A stretch of DNA of 43,479 nucleotides, from the IMG/VR virus record IMGVR_UViG_3300030118_005042, positions 1-43,479 of that record; one strand, written 5' to 3'. The translations under genes and the position numbers were made by a program. Each line of letters starts with the position of its first letter. Position 1 is the stretch's first letter. The notes beneath the pieces are model-generated. The model had not been told where the DNA came from and did not search any database. It saw only the letters and a program-made list of their open reading frames with translations. Positions 11,601 through 20,500 of the stretch are shown here, in pieces. The stretch comes from a virus.

Positions 11601-14600
11601 CACTACCTTTTAAAACTTCTAAAACAGCACCACCTAAAACTTCTCTCATTTGTGGATCAGCTTTTAATGTATTGTAAAATGCAGCATGTACAAACTCGTG
11701 TGCCGCGGTACTAAATCTACCTTTATCTAAAGCTCTATCTTTATTAAGTATTATTTCATAACCGCTAATTTTACCATCTTTAAATCTAGGTATCATAGCC
11801 CCAAACGATGCTGCATTACCTTTTATAGTGTTTAACATTTTAATTGTTTGGCCAGTCTTTTTTAAAGCTTGGTTTCTTTCTTGTACAATAGCATCTCTTT
11901 CTGACTCGCTTAAGTTTGGATCAGAAATTAAATCATTTAAACCCTCTATAAGACCCATTTGCTCTGCTTGATAATCAACTATTTCATCTTTAGAATTTTT
12001 ATATTCTTCTTGAGCAGCTATATCTTCCATTTGATTTTGGTCTTTAGCCTCAACAACTTTTATAGTTGGAGCACCAATATCTTTAAGCTTTTTATTATAA
12101 CTTTCAATAACTTCTTTTTGTCTAGCGTAGTTATTGTCAATATCTTTTTGTTTGTATTGAGCTAATATAGATTCTTTAGCATCAAGATTATTGTTTACGT
12201 TTCTTTGTAATAGAGATATTAAATTATTTTTTTGCTCTTGTGTAGTGTTTTCGTTAGCTAAAATATCTTCCGCTTTTTTTCTTAACTTGTGATTTTCAAC
12301 TTCTATTTCTATTAAAACTCTTTTATCTTCTGGCTTTAAATTATCTATGCGTTTTATATCGTTGTTTAGTATTCTACCACTTTCTTCTATTAATTCATCT
12401 ATTTGATCTTGATAATCTTTTCGTAAAAGATCTTGTTCTCTTTTTGGTAGATTAGGATCTATCTCTTTAATTCTATTTAATAAACCCTCTACTTTTATAC
12501 CGTTCTCACCTATTTTTTGATTAGAGTCTTTTGAGGTAAATGGTGCTCTCATTAGCTTACCTGCAGTTCCAGGTACTTTTAAAGAACTTGAGACTAAAGC
12601 TCCAGTAACAAAAGCTTCTGTAACACCGTCATACAAACTTTTTGTATCGTCACCACTTAATATATCAGCTAAATTACTAGACATGGTAGCTACAACTTCA
12701 GAACTACCTTCTTCAATTATGTCTTTAGCTGCATATTTACTGTTATCAAATGTAAATATATTTTTTTGTAATCCTTGTTTAAAACCTAACTTAGCGCTTG
12801 GATTATTTCTTATAGCACCTTTTAATGTACGAACCTGACCTAAAGTAATTCTTTCAGAACCTGCTTCCATTATACCTGTAAAACCAGCGTTTAAAAACAT
12901 AGTACTAAAACTTAAGTCTTGACCATATAAACCTCCAGTTTTATCATAAAGATCTTTTTGTTCTTCTAGCTCTGTAAACTTGCTACCAGCAGAAGAAGCT
13001 CCAAGTATAGCTAAAGAAGCACCACCTGTAAAATACATTAAAGCTAGTTGAGGTATTTGACCTACAACAGCTGTACTAGCCCAATAACCAAAGTCTCTAA
13101 AAGAACTTATTTTATCAAACTGTATTGGCTTCATTATATTATCCTGTAAAGACTCTTGCCATTTATCTATATTTTTAGAAGCATAATCCCAAGCGCTGTT
13201 TTTTCCAAGAACACTTCTAAACCCACCTTGAGGTTTGCTAGTTCCAGGAGCTACAGACGTTAAATAACTTCCAGCTGGTGTACCTCTTGCTGCTAAAACA
13301 AGCTCTTGTGGTATTTGCATAACCATATCTGCAGCGCTTATAATACCTTGACCTAAATCTATACCCATGTTTAAAAACTGAGTACCAAGAACAGTACCTA
13401 TTTGATGATTTCTTTTGAATACATCTACAAAAGTTTCTATATCTTTTTCTTCTAACTGTAGTTTTTCAATTTGTTCAACTAAAGATTTTTGAGTACCTAC
13501 GTAGCTGTTAAACTTATTTATTAAAAACTTTTCTTCCGAAGCTTTTTCTAAGTACTCTTCTACAAACTTAACATATTCTTCTTCTGATAACTCTTCTCTT
13601 TTAGCCTCTAAGTCTGTTGTTGTAAAATACTCTTTTAATTCTTTTAATCTAGAACCTATAGCTTCTGTATCTTGGCTTAACACATCGAAAGAAGCTAATA
13701 CAGCTTTTTCTTCTTCTTTTAAATTAGCTAATTTATCAGAACCTTCTTTAAAAAGTTCTTTTTGTCTTTCTGGCTTAGAAAATAAACCAAAGTCAGTGTG
13801 TTTATCGTTTTCAATATCCATTACATAATTAGCTAAATTAGCTTCAGTAGCTTCAACATTTAACTGACTAGTAAAGTTTTCTTTTATTTTGTCTTGATCT
13901 AGCTCTATAGAGTTTTTTATGTTTTTAAACTCTTCACTTTCTAACAGCTCAGCATACCTTGTGGTTGGCATACCATCTTCACCGTATAAAGACTTTTGAA
14001 ACTCAATAGCGTCTTTTTCTTCTGGATAATTGTTTTTTATATATTTATTTAGAGCCTCGTTGTTAAGATATTGCTGTTCGGCTTTTGAATATTTATCTAA
14101 TAAACCGTCACTTTGCTTAGAAACTTTTTTATCACCTAAATCTATACCTTGTTCTTCTAATATTCTTTGCCTTTTTTTAGCTTCAGCTCTTGGTTTTCTA
14201 AACTGTATTTGCCTTTCAGTTGTTTCTATTTTAAGCTCATGTTGCTCTAACTGTTTCTGCGAGTATCCACTAGTATCTGTTTCTTGTAATTCTTTTAATC
14301 TATTTTGGTAAAAAGTTAGTTCGTTTTCAAAGTCTGGTTGAAAATCATCTGCTTCAGCACTTTCAACCTGCTCTATAGTTGACTTATATCTTTTAATAAT
14401 ATTGTAAGTTTCTTCATCTGAAATATCTCCTAAACCCCAAGACGTTCTAATCTTTTCTAAAGTTGTTTTAGTGTCTTCATAATCTAAACCTATTTTCTCT
14501 AATTGATCTTCAGTTGCTTTAGTAGTTTTAATTATTTGAGTTACATCGTCTGTGTCACCTTCAAACGGTTTAGTTTCTTGATCAACTTTAATTTCATCTG

Positions 14601-14823
14601 ATTTAAAAGTTTCGTTATATTCAGGTAGTTTAATTTCATCAGCTTTTGCAGAAAAATACTGCTCAATAAATTCTTCTTTAGTACCGCTATAATCTCCTTC
14701 TTCAACCATGCTATTATATAAAAGTTGTTGACCTTCTTCACTTCCATAATTTTCTTGAAAAGAAGCATATGAACCTGAGTAGTCCCCATTTTGATACATT
14801 AGACTATATAATTTTTGACTCAT
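5635..14823 (-). CDS. Giant polyvalent internal/ejected virion protein
   Basis: A 3062-residue protein. The first 60 residues hold two copies of a helical repeat (LYSLMYQNGDYSGSYASFQE and LYNSMVEEGDYSGTKEEFIE). Long charged coiled-coil regions follow, with hydrophobic segments near residues 475-520 and 620-650. A zinc metallopeptidase-type HEFVHAAF lies at residues 1042-1049. A HAD-superfamily domain starts at about 2111, with motif I at Asp2115/Asp2117 (FDFDETLI), a later ILTARPAESA and an acidic YFVDDALPNV at about 2247-2256. A helical domain with membrane-like stretches covers about 2380-2850. The last 62 residues hold two C-C-C-H zinc-knuckle-like motifs. This architecture is that of polyvalent proteins packed in podovirus heads and injected with the DNA. 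It follows two other presumed internal proteins in the operon. Which enzymatic domains are active is unknown. The gene is intact, with no frameshift. Confidence 0.85.
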   Translation of the reverse strand: MSQKLYSLMYQNGDYSGSYASFQENYGSEEGQQLLYNSMVEEGDYSGTKEEFIEQYFSAKADEIKLPEYNETFKSDEIKVDQETKPFEGDTDDVTQIIKTTKATEDQLEKIGLDYEDTKTTLEKIRTSWGLGDISDEETYNIIKRYKSTIEQVESAEADDFQPDFENELTFYQNRLKELQETDTSGYSQKQLEQHELKIETTERQIQFRKPRAEAKKRQRILEEQGIDLGDKKVSKQSDGLLDKYSKAEQQYLNNEALNKYIKNNYPEEKDAIEFQKSLYGEDGMPTTRYAELLESEEFKNIKNSIELDQDKIKENFTSQLNVEATEANLANYVMDIENDKHTDFGLFSKPERQKELFKEGSDKLANLKEEEKAVLASFDVLSQDTEAIGSRLKELKEYFTTTDLEAKREELSEEEYVKFVEEYLEKASEEKFLINKFNSYVGTQKSLVEQIEKLQLEEKDIETFVDVFKRNHQIGTVLGTQFLNMGIDLGQGIISAADMVMQIPQELVLAARGTPAGSYLTSVAPGTSKPQGGFRSVLGKNSAWDYASKNIDKWQESLQDNIMKPIQFDKISSFRDFGYWASTAVVGQIPQLALMYFTGGASLAILGASSAGSKFTELEEQKDLYDKTGGLYGQDLSFSTMFLNAGFTGIMEAGSERITLGQVRTLKGAIRNNPSAKLGFKQGLQKNIFTFDNSKYAAKDIIEEGSSEVVATMSSNLADILSGDDTKSLYDGVTEAFVTGALVSSSLKVPGTAGKLMRAPFTSKDSNQKIGENGIKVEGLLNRIKEIDPNLPKREQDLLRKDYQDQIDELIEESGRILNNDIKRIDNLKPEDKRVLIEIEVENHKLRKKAEDILANENTTQEQKNNLISLLQRNVNNNLDAKESILAQYKQKDIDNNYARQKEVIESYNKKLKDIGAPTIKVVEAKDQNQMEDIAAQEEYKNSKDEIVDYQAEQMGLIEGLNDLISDPNLSESERDAIVQERNQALKKTGQTIKMLNTIKGNAASFGAMIPRFKDGKISGYEIILNKDRALDKGRFSTAAHEFVHAAFYNTLKADPQMREVLGGAVLEVLKGSDVTFKRGMVNTFNERISLYDRNQAHEELLTQAIEMYIDGDIEISQTGFQKLAGIIRRFAQNYLGYEVSLDTPQDIKNFMIDFAKSVKDNKPNLAIAKMMKRGAKGKMFKNARTYEQRKAEAKFSREADLENKLQDGKISDALDRFVMNENGSPKYRNAQEFKKSNDFYDGYSAITSSKVLDGLIKKDMISLGLQPQDMPEFIRKVKEKLGERYLKNYNYDINKSLFGWLTGISGGGGMSIIYRAKGDVIKEFNQRGEGKTISYEQPTGDKTTIADTIKADQDSYLEKLDNEIIIPGKKQLAKEVVEELLAINILGLSQDAKNSIENAINNFEGDIKSYDYKDIKNLISKVKKIERKGRLVNPTKTSDAVPEGALYSVLETISSHFGVDPLKILANQDLTAAERANAQNLIYSQSVNENGDYDSSLYDALPEGETRSGQATGVANTKLTSFYTTGERLKVSEGAKKELGQKKEQAKRKDVGKEEFLRMFGINSDGTFETSKEFDGAIRAFIVQKAVLAANQGLRLKSITQGTDSDAVRAKLADGKSEQVFSRDTVEDTTTKERWSDVIQLVSENYSDNSYIDAVVDSIYNDLSNAAKTALKKKIKQDRDKAVEVSENLKEIQPEFNIEEELDLLAQEASTELRVKKLLEKQLPKDSNGKTIDIGNLLFDIDRVRKQRGFLSGTISDIVVKDGKVDAKKLESHIKFLMDGYSGLSKIVDGRFEVDSEGNIFEVKDFDQFKTNSRGKRVRKTNRGQVARSKQDFLNLINKGLPKDFKVVSPKQGQYILEGPNTNVNLNVKTIADNAVQFIKDKDFKGRKQQALDSRDIIKTTLDRAWAQVKDPKNKTFDIADFAILVQSLGRGMESPIRKAAIAEYIAEDIESVLADGKKQGKKDKDIVRYEHGTSLADVTAKIINSYVKNNSLDNSVFDNYYVQVISVEHDKAITRAGYQVKSPADGSPRAFNKGILNEMVLDPSLRGKIKPIKSLDPAKKGTDSEFIGKNLIDLYDAYAEGNDVVKQLKFMTKDSKISWSKDTPSRGMSTFDFDETLIIDGENFIEATKGDEVIRVSSAQWPIQGPQLMKDGYDFNFDDFINVRGGVEGPLFQKLKNRIAKFGPENNYILTARPAESAVAIHGWLKSKGINIPLNNITGLGNSTGEAKAQWMLDKFSEGYNDMYFVDDALPNVKAVADVIDQLDIKGKAVQAKIQFSKDADSVVEDVVDGGKSAKDEINLDVIIEQSKGVDRNKKFSTAKAKLRGKRKNRFTFFLPPSAEDLTGLIYPMLGKGKQGEKHYKFFKEKIFDPYAKAVRAVNLLKQQVSTNYKNLRKTAKDVSKRLNKRLPDSDFTLDQAIRVYNYVQAGFDVPGLSQADQNALVKYVESNADVKAFADNVDIIQRNAGGLIEPDDAWLANTISSELNDITDAAREVALAEWQENVNTIFSKENLNKIEAVFGTNHRVALENVLYRMRLGSNRVQTGDNFFGGMMNRFNDWVNGSIGATMFINARSALLQTLSTVNFVNWSDNNPLKFAKAVGNVRQYAKDLAFIFNSPFLKQRRSGLQQDVNARELAEAIAGAKNPIRKAIGYLLQKGFTPTQIADSFAIASGGAAFYRNRINTYLAEGMSKKDAEAKAFNDMQEIAEATQQSARPDKISMQQASPLGKLILAFQNTPMQYNRLMKRAFQDLVNRRGDVRTHISKIVYYGAVQNAIFYSMQQALFALAFGDDDEEEEKVDAYARVGNGMLDSVLRGSGFMGAAVSTMKNVVLEFLEQEEKKHRADHAYTIIEAFNYSPPIGIKARKLYSATQTWEFNRDVIKEMPLTDIDNPVYGAATSAIEAITNAPVYRAYSKIRNIREAMNSDHETYKRVALLLGWSTWNFGIQNEDVIEARQQVKERKKKERKEKRDAEQTEKNRVLEEKFLNEQKQEKKEGKEVTCAAANKAGVRCKNKPVDGIYCTVHQKVEQGDKQVQCKKIKKDGKRCKMQTKNKSGLCYYHD

Positions 14824-14831
14824 GCTGTAAT

Positions 14832-15869
14832 TTAACCTCTGTCGTATTTACTTTTATTTGAAGCGCCTGTTTTTTGACCTCTTTCAAATCTTAATTGTGA
14901 TTTTGCTGTTGCGTATTCTGCTAGTGCTTGTTGAGCTAATTTAAAGTTTTTAGGGTCTTCCATAGCTTTTATTATTTCTTCTTTAGTTATTGTACCGTCT
15001 TTATTTTCGTCTGTCCAAGTTAATTTATTTTCAATAGCCATAAAGTCATCTATAAACGAAGCACCACTATCTGTAAAATCATAACCCATCATACGTTTTA
15101 AGTTAGATTTAGTAATAAGGTTTTTGTTTTTTGAAAGCTCTTGTTTTTCATATTCAGACCAGCTTGCTTTTGGATATGTCATACCTAAAGTTTCTAAAGA
15201 ACTAGCAGCTTGCATCCAGTTAGCTTGTTGTGTTAAAGGTTTTTGATTTCTTTCAACAATATCTTGATATTCTTTTGTAGTTATTTCTCTACCATTTACA
15301 TTAAAAACCATATCTCCAGAGGCGTTGTATTTTATTCTAGCTGATTCTTGAGTATTTATAGCTTCTATTATTTTTCTATCTTCATCACTCATATTATCTA
15401 CAAACATAGGTGGAGTTTTATCAGTTCCATTATATAAATCTTGAGTGTTCATAACTAAACCTTTCCAGGTTTGTAATTGAGAAGATCTATTTTGCTGTGC
15501 TTTTAACAAAGACTCTTGTTTAGTTTTATCACCACTTATAACAGCAGCATCATATTCTGCTCTAAACTGTTCTTCTAATTTTCCAAACTCTTCAAACAAC
15601 TCTGGTGTAGCCCAAGAGCTTCTAGCCCCAAGAGCTTCAAAGCTATCGTCAAACTTAGCCTTACCTTCTTGTTGTTCTTTAGCTTTTTTAACTATACCTT
15701 CAGCGCCTTCTGTTAATGTTGTTGTTAAATTAGTTAAACCATCTCTACCACCATCTCTATCTCTACCCGTTGTTCTACCAGCTTCTTTAACTCTGTTTAA
15801 TATGTCAGGTCGTAAAGTATAATCTAAACTTCTACTAGCTGCTGTTTTTGTTCCTGATTTTGTTGCCAT
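14832..15869 (-). CDS. Presumed internal virion protein with an EF-hand loop
   Basis: A 345-residue, mostly helical and charged protein with no signal peptide or membrane segment. The N-terminus (MATKSGTKTAASRSLDYTLR) is basic and probably disordered. Residues 287-298 read DENKDGTITKEE, a textbook EF-hand calcium-binding loop with acidic or polar residues at positions 1, 3, 5 and 12, Gly at 6 and Ile at 8, flanked by helices. Only one loop is clear. The gene lies between the gp14-like protein and the giant polyvalent protein, with 8-10 base gaps, so it is most likely part of the same ejected core. I do not recognise the family. Calcium binding is inferred from the motif alone. Confidence 0.7.
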   Translation of the reverse strand: MATKSGTKTAASRSLDYTLRPDILNRVKEAGRTTGRDRDGGRDGLTNLTTTLTEGAEGIVKKAKEQQEGKAKFDDSFEALGARSSWATPELFEEFGKLEEQFRAEYDAAVISGDKTKQESLLKAQQNRSSQLQTWKGLVMNTQDLYNGTDKTPPMFVDNMSDEDRKIIEAINTQESARIKYNASGDMVFNVNGREITTKEYQDIVERNQKPLTQQANWMQAASSLETLGMTYPKASWSEYEKQELSKNKNLITKSNLKRMMGYDFTDSGASFIDDFMAIENKLTWTDENKDGTITKEEIIKAMEDPKNFKLAQQALAEYATAKSQLRFERGQKTGASNKSKYDRG

Positions 15870-15879
15870 ATTTTATTTT

Positions 15880-16584
15880 TTATTGATCGTCTAAAAACTC
15901 TTGATAAGTTGCATAAGCTTTTTCTGTATTTCCAACTGGTACAGATGGAGTTGTTTGAAACAGCTTAGATAAATCTTTTGTTCCAGCGTAATCAAAACCA
16001 GCTTGAGCTATATCACCGATACCTTCAAACATGTCTTCTCTAGCGGCTGACTGAGCTGCTAATTGATTTGATTTTTCATCTGCAGCTAAACCAAGTAAAG
16101 ACTGTATTTTACCAGCCTCAGCTTGTCTACTAATTAACTCACCTTCTCTTTCAAGACCTTGTATTTTACTAGCTTCTTGTCTTTCAGCCATTTGATTAGC
16201 TTGTTCTTGTTTAGCTATATCAGCTGAAGCTTTTTGTGCCGCTAAATTACCTTGATTAGCTAACGTTTGTGCTAAAGCAGCTATACCGCTACCACCTGCT
16301 GAACTACGTAATTGATCTAATATATTTGCTTGTGATTGCATTTGCTGTTGTTTCATAAACTCAGCTGACTGTTGATTAACAGTAAGATCTTCCATTGTGT
16401 TTTCCATATTAGCATAAGGATTACTAGTGTCTAAACTAGCAAACATAGCTTTTTGTTTATCTATTTCTCTTTGTGCTTTTTCAGCTTCTTTTCTAGCTTT
16501 CTTTGCTCTTATACCACCGTCTATAGCTTTATAAAGCCCTACTCCAGCTGAAACAATCGCTGCACCCGCTACTATAAAACTCAT
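15880..16584 (-). CDS. Internal virion protein, T7 gp14-like
   Basis: A 234-residue protein. The N-terminus is a hydrophobic helix (MSFIVAGAAIVSAGVGLYKA), followed by a long Ala/Gln/Lys/Glu-rich helical part, a glycine patch (SSAGGSGIAALAQTLANQGN, about residues 94-113) and an acidic end. Small podovirus ejection proteins of the T7 gp14 type share this layout: a membrane-inserting N-terminal helix, then alanine/glutamine-rich coils, with the gly-ser-gly-ile-ala block conserved in many marine relatives as I recall. The expected role is to be ejected first and help form the channel across the host envelope. It sits directly before the two larger presumed internal proteins. Confidence 0.75.
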   Translation of the reverse strand: MSFIVAGAAIVSAGVGLYKAIDGGIRAKKARKEAEKAQREIDKQKAMFASLDTSNPYANMENTMEDLTVNQQSAEFMKQQQMQSQANILDQLRSSAGGSGIAALAQTLANQGNLAAQKASADIAKQEQANQMAERQEASKIQGLEREGELISRQAEAGKIQSLLGLAADEKSNQLAAQSAAREDMFEGIGDIAQAGFDYAGTKDLSKLFQTTPSVPVGNTEKAYATYQEFLDDQ

Positions 16585-16587
16585 GAT

Positions 16588-17085
16588 TTATTTTTTTTTA
16601 TTGTTAACATACTTATTGTATTCTTCGTAGCTTACAGCTACTAATTCTCTTTCTAATTTTTTTATATCTTGGGTATTACTTGGGTTGGCGTGGGTATTAT
16701 ACCATACTGAGTCTTCGTGTGAATATAAAACTCTTTTCTCTCCTGGACCTGCTATAATAAAACAAGGAGCTATATATTCATCAACACCTTGCTTATTAGC
16801 AACAGTTAAATGGCCTTTTAATAAAAAGCACATGTGCAAATGTTTGTGAATAGCTCCTATTACTACGGTTCCTTTATACATCGTCATCTCCCTAACGTAA
16901 ACTCCCTCCATAAAGAAATGTCTAATAGGTATTTGCTTGCTATCAGTTACTATAGGATCTTTATCTGTGCCTGCTATAATACTATTACCATCAGCGATAG
17001 ATTTTAGATCATTCTCTAGTTTAGTTACTATAGATTCAAAATCTTTACCGATTTCAAATCTAGGGATTTTTTTTATTTTATTCAT
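16588..17085 (-). CDS. Cupin-fold protein within the virion block
   Basis: A 165-residue protein. The central part is a cupin-like small beta-barrel: a first motif with His80, His82 and His84 (IHKHLHMCFLLKGHLTV), then a PCFIIAGPGEKRVLYSHEDS second motif with His123, and His132 further on. These residues could bind one metal ion. Catalysis is not implied, since many phage cupins of this kind have no known substrate. It lies between a small unknown protein and the internal virion proteins and ends 4 bases before the next gene, so it belongs to the late operon. It could be a minor virion protein or act on host surface sugars or metabolites. No signal peptide is seen. Confidence 0.7.
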   Translation of the reverse strand: MNKIKKIPRFEIGKDFESIVTKLENDLKSIADGNSIIAGTDKDPIVTDSKQIPIRHFFMEGVYVREMTMYKGTVVIGAIHKHLHMCFLLKGHLTVANKQGVDEYIAPCFIIAGPGEKRVLYSHEDSVWYNTHANPSNTQDIKKLERELVAVSYEEYNKYVNNKKK

Positions 17086-17096
17086 TTAATTTAATA

Positions 17097-17152
17097 TAAC
17101 TATAAATGATAGTTACATTTTAAAGCGTTTATTTACACTACTTTAACGCTTT
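17097..17152 (-). promoter_or_regulatory. Two adjacent hairpins upstream of the cupin gene
   Basis: Bases 17122-17129 and 17145-17152 form an 8-bp stem (AAAGCGTT/AACGCTTT) across the stop of the 17138 gene. Bases 17097-17103 and 17109-17115 form a 7-bp stem (TAACTAT/ATAGTTA) with a 5-base loop. There is no clear U-run, so they may be mRNA processing or stability elements, or weak terminators. Confidence 0.4.
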
Positions 17153-17512
17153 ACCGCTACTCTCGAATATTTCAGTACCTATACTAAATATCTCTGCTTC
17201 GTCTGTAGAATCGTTTACAAACTTAACATCTGCAAAATAACCTAATATACTACTTAAATTAGCTTTATTATCTTTACTAAATAACACAAACTTACTAGCA
17301 CCATGATAAGTGCCTGGCAATTGTGTATCTACAGTTACCGTTGGTGATGTTGTAGTAGGGTTTTGTATTCTTGTTATTGTTCCTATTTCAGTAACCGAAG
17401 TGCTATTCACTGTAAAACCAGCTGTTGTAGTTGTGTTTACACAATAAGCCGTGTCACCTACCTGGCAAGACACGTTTAATGGTGCTGAAAATGTAAGTGT
17501 TATTGTTGCCAT
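17138..17512 (-). CDS. Small beta-rich virion protein, unknown
   Basis: A 124-residue protein rich in Thr, Val and Ser and probably all-beta (MATITLTFSAPLNVSCQVGD). It has two cysteines near the N-terminus (Cys15, Cys23) and no signal peptide or membrane helix. Its ATG overlaps the TAA of the giant tail protein (TAATG), so translation is likely coupled and it is probably a tail accessory or decoration protein. I do not recognise the family. An inverted repeat spans its stop codon. Confidence 0.6.
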   Translation of the reverse strand: MATITLTFSAPLNVSCQVGDTAYCVNTTTTAGFTVNSTSVTEIGTITRIQNPTTTSPTVTVDTQLPGTYHGASKFVLFSKDNKANLSSILGYFADVKFVNDSTDEAEIFSIGTEIFESSGKALK

Positions 17513-20500
17513 TATCCTGTTACGTTTATAAAGTTATCTAAATGTATATTAATAGTTTCATCAGATGGTATTTCATCAGCTTGTATAACTCCTCTAATTT
17601 TTATATTGTTTTGAACTTTTTCAGCTGAAAGATTTAATATTTTTGTTTTACTTGCTTCTGATTTAGCAAATATAAATTCTGTGCCTTCAGTAATTGCATC
17701 TGAACTTTGAAGGTCTGGTGTAAAAGTCAAACCTTCATTACTTGTTATACTAGCCACAGTGTGAGTTACATCGCCTATTGTAAACGTCATACCGGGAACA
17801 ATACCGTTTGTAGACGTAAAGTTTAAGCTTCCAAGATTTTCACCAGGGTTAGTACCGTGAGATACCGCTCTTATGGCTGCACCCGTAGGTATATCTGTAG
17901 CTACTGGTTGCCTACCACCACCTGAAGTTATGCTTAGTGTTTTACCTTCACCAGGTGTAACTGTAAGCTCAAAAACCTTAACATTACCATCATCTTTTTG
18001 AAATATCAACGGTATACCATCTGTTAACGTAACAGCACCTGTTAAAGTTACAAACTTGTCATCTCTAACAGAAACAACTTTAATATTATTAGATATAGTC
18101 GCGGTTTGACCATTAGTTAAATTTTGTTTGTCAACTAAAATAAACATACCATTTTGTATACCAGGTGTTTTAATATCTAAAGTTACAGTTGATGAAGAAT
18201 TACCAGCTGTACCACCTGTCGTGAAAACAGGTGTCACTGTCGCTACTACATTTGTAGGTTTTTTAATCGTTGTGTTAACCATTGTACCAAAATTACTAGC
18301 CACATATGTTTGAGTTGAAACCGTTAAAGTAGATACACCTTCCTGTATTATTGTTGCTTCACCAAGGGCGTTAGGTACGCTACTAGCTAATGTAGTTTCA
18401 CCAACAGCGGTAGCAACTATATCAAATCTTTTTTTACCAGTAGTGTTTTTTGGCAGTATCACGTTATGAACGTTAAAACCAGAAGCTGGTATTGTTACAG
18501 TACCAGTATTAGTTGAACTATTTTGAAACTGATTTGTTGCAAAGTTATAATGTTGCGTAGCAGCAGAATTAGTTAAGCTAGTTGCTTGTGTTATAGCAAC
18601 GTTGTATGTAGCTCCAGAAGTACCGGAAACTGTTACTGGAACTTCTGCGGCAAAAGCATTTGCAGAGGGCTTATGAGCAAGATTTGTTATTATGTTTGTT
18701 AATCCTGCTTGCGGTTGCAATAACTCATAATGTATTTCTATTTTATGATGCAACTTACATAAATGAGGTGGATCTGGGTTTAAACTAGGATCTTGCGGTG
18801 GAGTGTAAAAAACCTCTACAGTAAAGCTAGTTAACTGTGTACCTGTAGGTGTTAAAGTTACAACTTCATTATAAGCACCAGTGTAATCATAACCAGGTTT
18901 TACTAAATTATGATAAAATATACTAGGTGGTTTTTTGTAATAATAATTACTATTTCTTGTAAAAGTAAACGTAGCTACTTTATGAGTTGTACCATCTACT
19001 AAAGAACTACTTTGAAATAAATCTCTAGTTATACCGCTTGAAGTACCGTCATCAGCATTTGCTCTATTAACGCCAGTACCAGGCGTATAAGTAACAGTTT
19101 GATTAGCGCTGTAATCATACTCAGACCTTAAACATAAGTTTCTATGAACTGGAGCTGAAACAGTTGTGCTATCAATATCAATGTATATATTTTTATTAGA
19201 TGAAGGTGCAGTGAACGAACTTAAAGTTACTCTAGCTGTTACAGTGTTTAAAGGATCACCAGCAATACCGTTGTCTATAAATTGAACTTGCGTTACTTCA
19301 GTGTCTTTGTTTCCACCAGTCCATATGTTACTACCAGTAGAACTAGCTCCACCAATTTTAAAATTACTAGCACTTAAATTAAAACCAGTGTAAGATCCGT
19401 TTACAACGTTAGATATTACTAAATCAACAAATTGACCTGATACAGTAGAACCTACCGTTTCTGTTAAAACAAAATTAGAAGCTTCCCAATTAGTTTCTAT
19501 CGCTGTGTCCCAAGCACCTCCAGTTCCATCATCACCTTGGTAGGTTGTAGAAACATTGTCAGCTATAGTTATATCTATTTGACCTTTTGGTGGTGGTGGT
19601 TCAGAGGACGATGGAGAGCTATGAGCAAACGAAGCTGTACCTAAACCTTGTACAGAAAACTCTCTTTCATCTAAATTACTTAACGTTGTTGTATCGCCAC
19701 ATATAATACCAAAGTATTTATCTTCTTTATTTTTAAACTCTATTACCTTACCATTTTGCATGTTAGTACTTATAGACTCTACATACCAACCATTTTTAGC
19801 TGTTAAATTATAATATTCACTATCATTAAACGTTACAGTGCTTGAGTTGCCAGACGCATCGTAAGCAGTAGCACCTGATGTTGTAAACTGTGTAATTTTT
19901 GCTTGCGTACCTTCATAGTTTATAGTACCAAAACTTTTAACAGCTTCTGGTATATCGTTAAACACAACTGTTACATCAGATTTATACTGTACATTGTAAA
20001 AATTATTTCTAGTGTTATTAGCATGATGTTTCCATAACTGACCGTTTTTAAACGTGTAGTACTCGTTGTTTAAACTTAAACCTTGTTCTGGTTTATATGA
20101 TTTAAAACTTACCCAGCCCTTAGCTTTAGCGCTATAACTTATTGTTGTATATTCAGGAGCTATTTGAGTGTGTGTAAACTTTTTACCTACAGTTAAATTA
20201 TATTCTCTTTTCTTTTCATCATAACTACCAATAGCAACTTTAGCATAATCTCTAAACAAGTCAGTGAAATAGTCTTTCATACCAAGAGAAGATATAGACC
20301 TTACACCTTCAGCACTTAAAGCAAGTACTTGGCCTCTTGATATATCAGCAAAATAAACTTGATCAGGTGCAGCTACAAAAGACTCTGGATTAGTTGATAT
20401 TCCATAATCTCCAGAATAAGCTGTTGCAGCACCTAAAACTTTATCAGATACAGCTACGTTTTTATTACCATCTGCATTAAACAAAGCATCACGCTTAGAT

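Noticed and set aside
5635-14823. Recoded stop codons (TAG or TGA read through) as in some crAss-like phages
   Set aside because: The genes run to normal lengths in the standard code, and all three stop codons end genes here.
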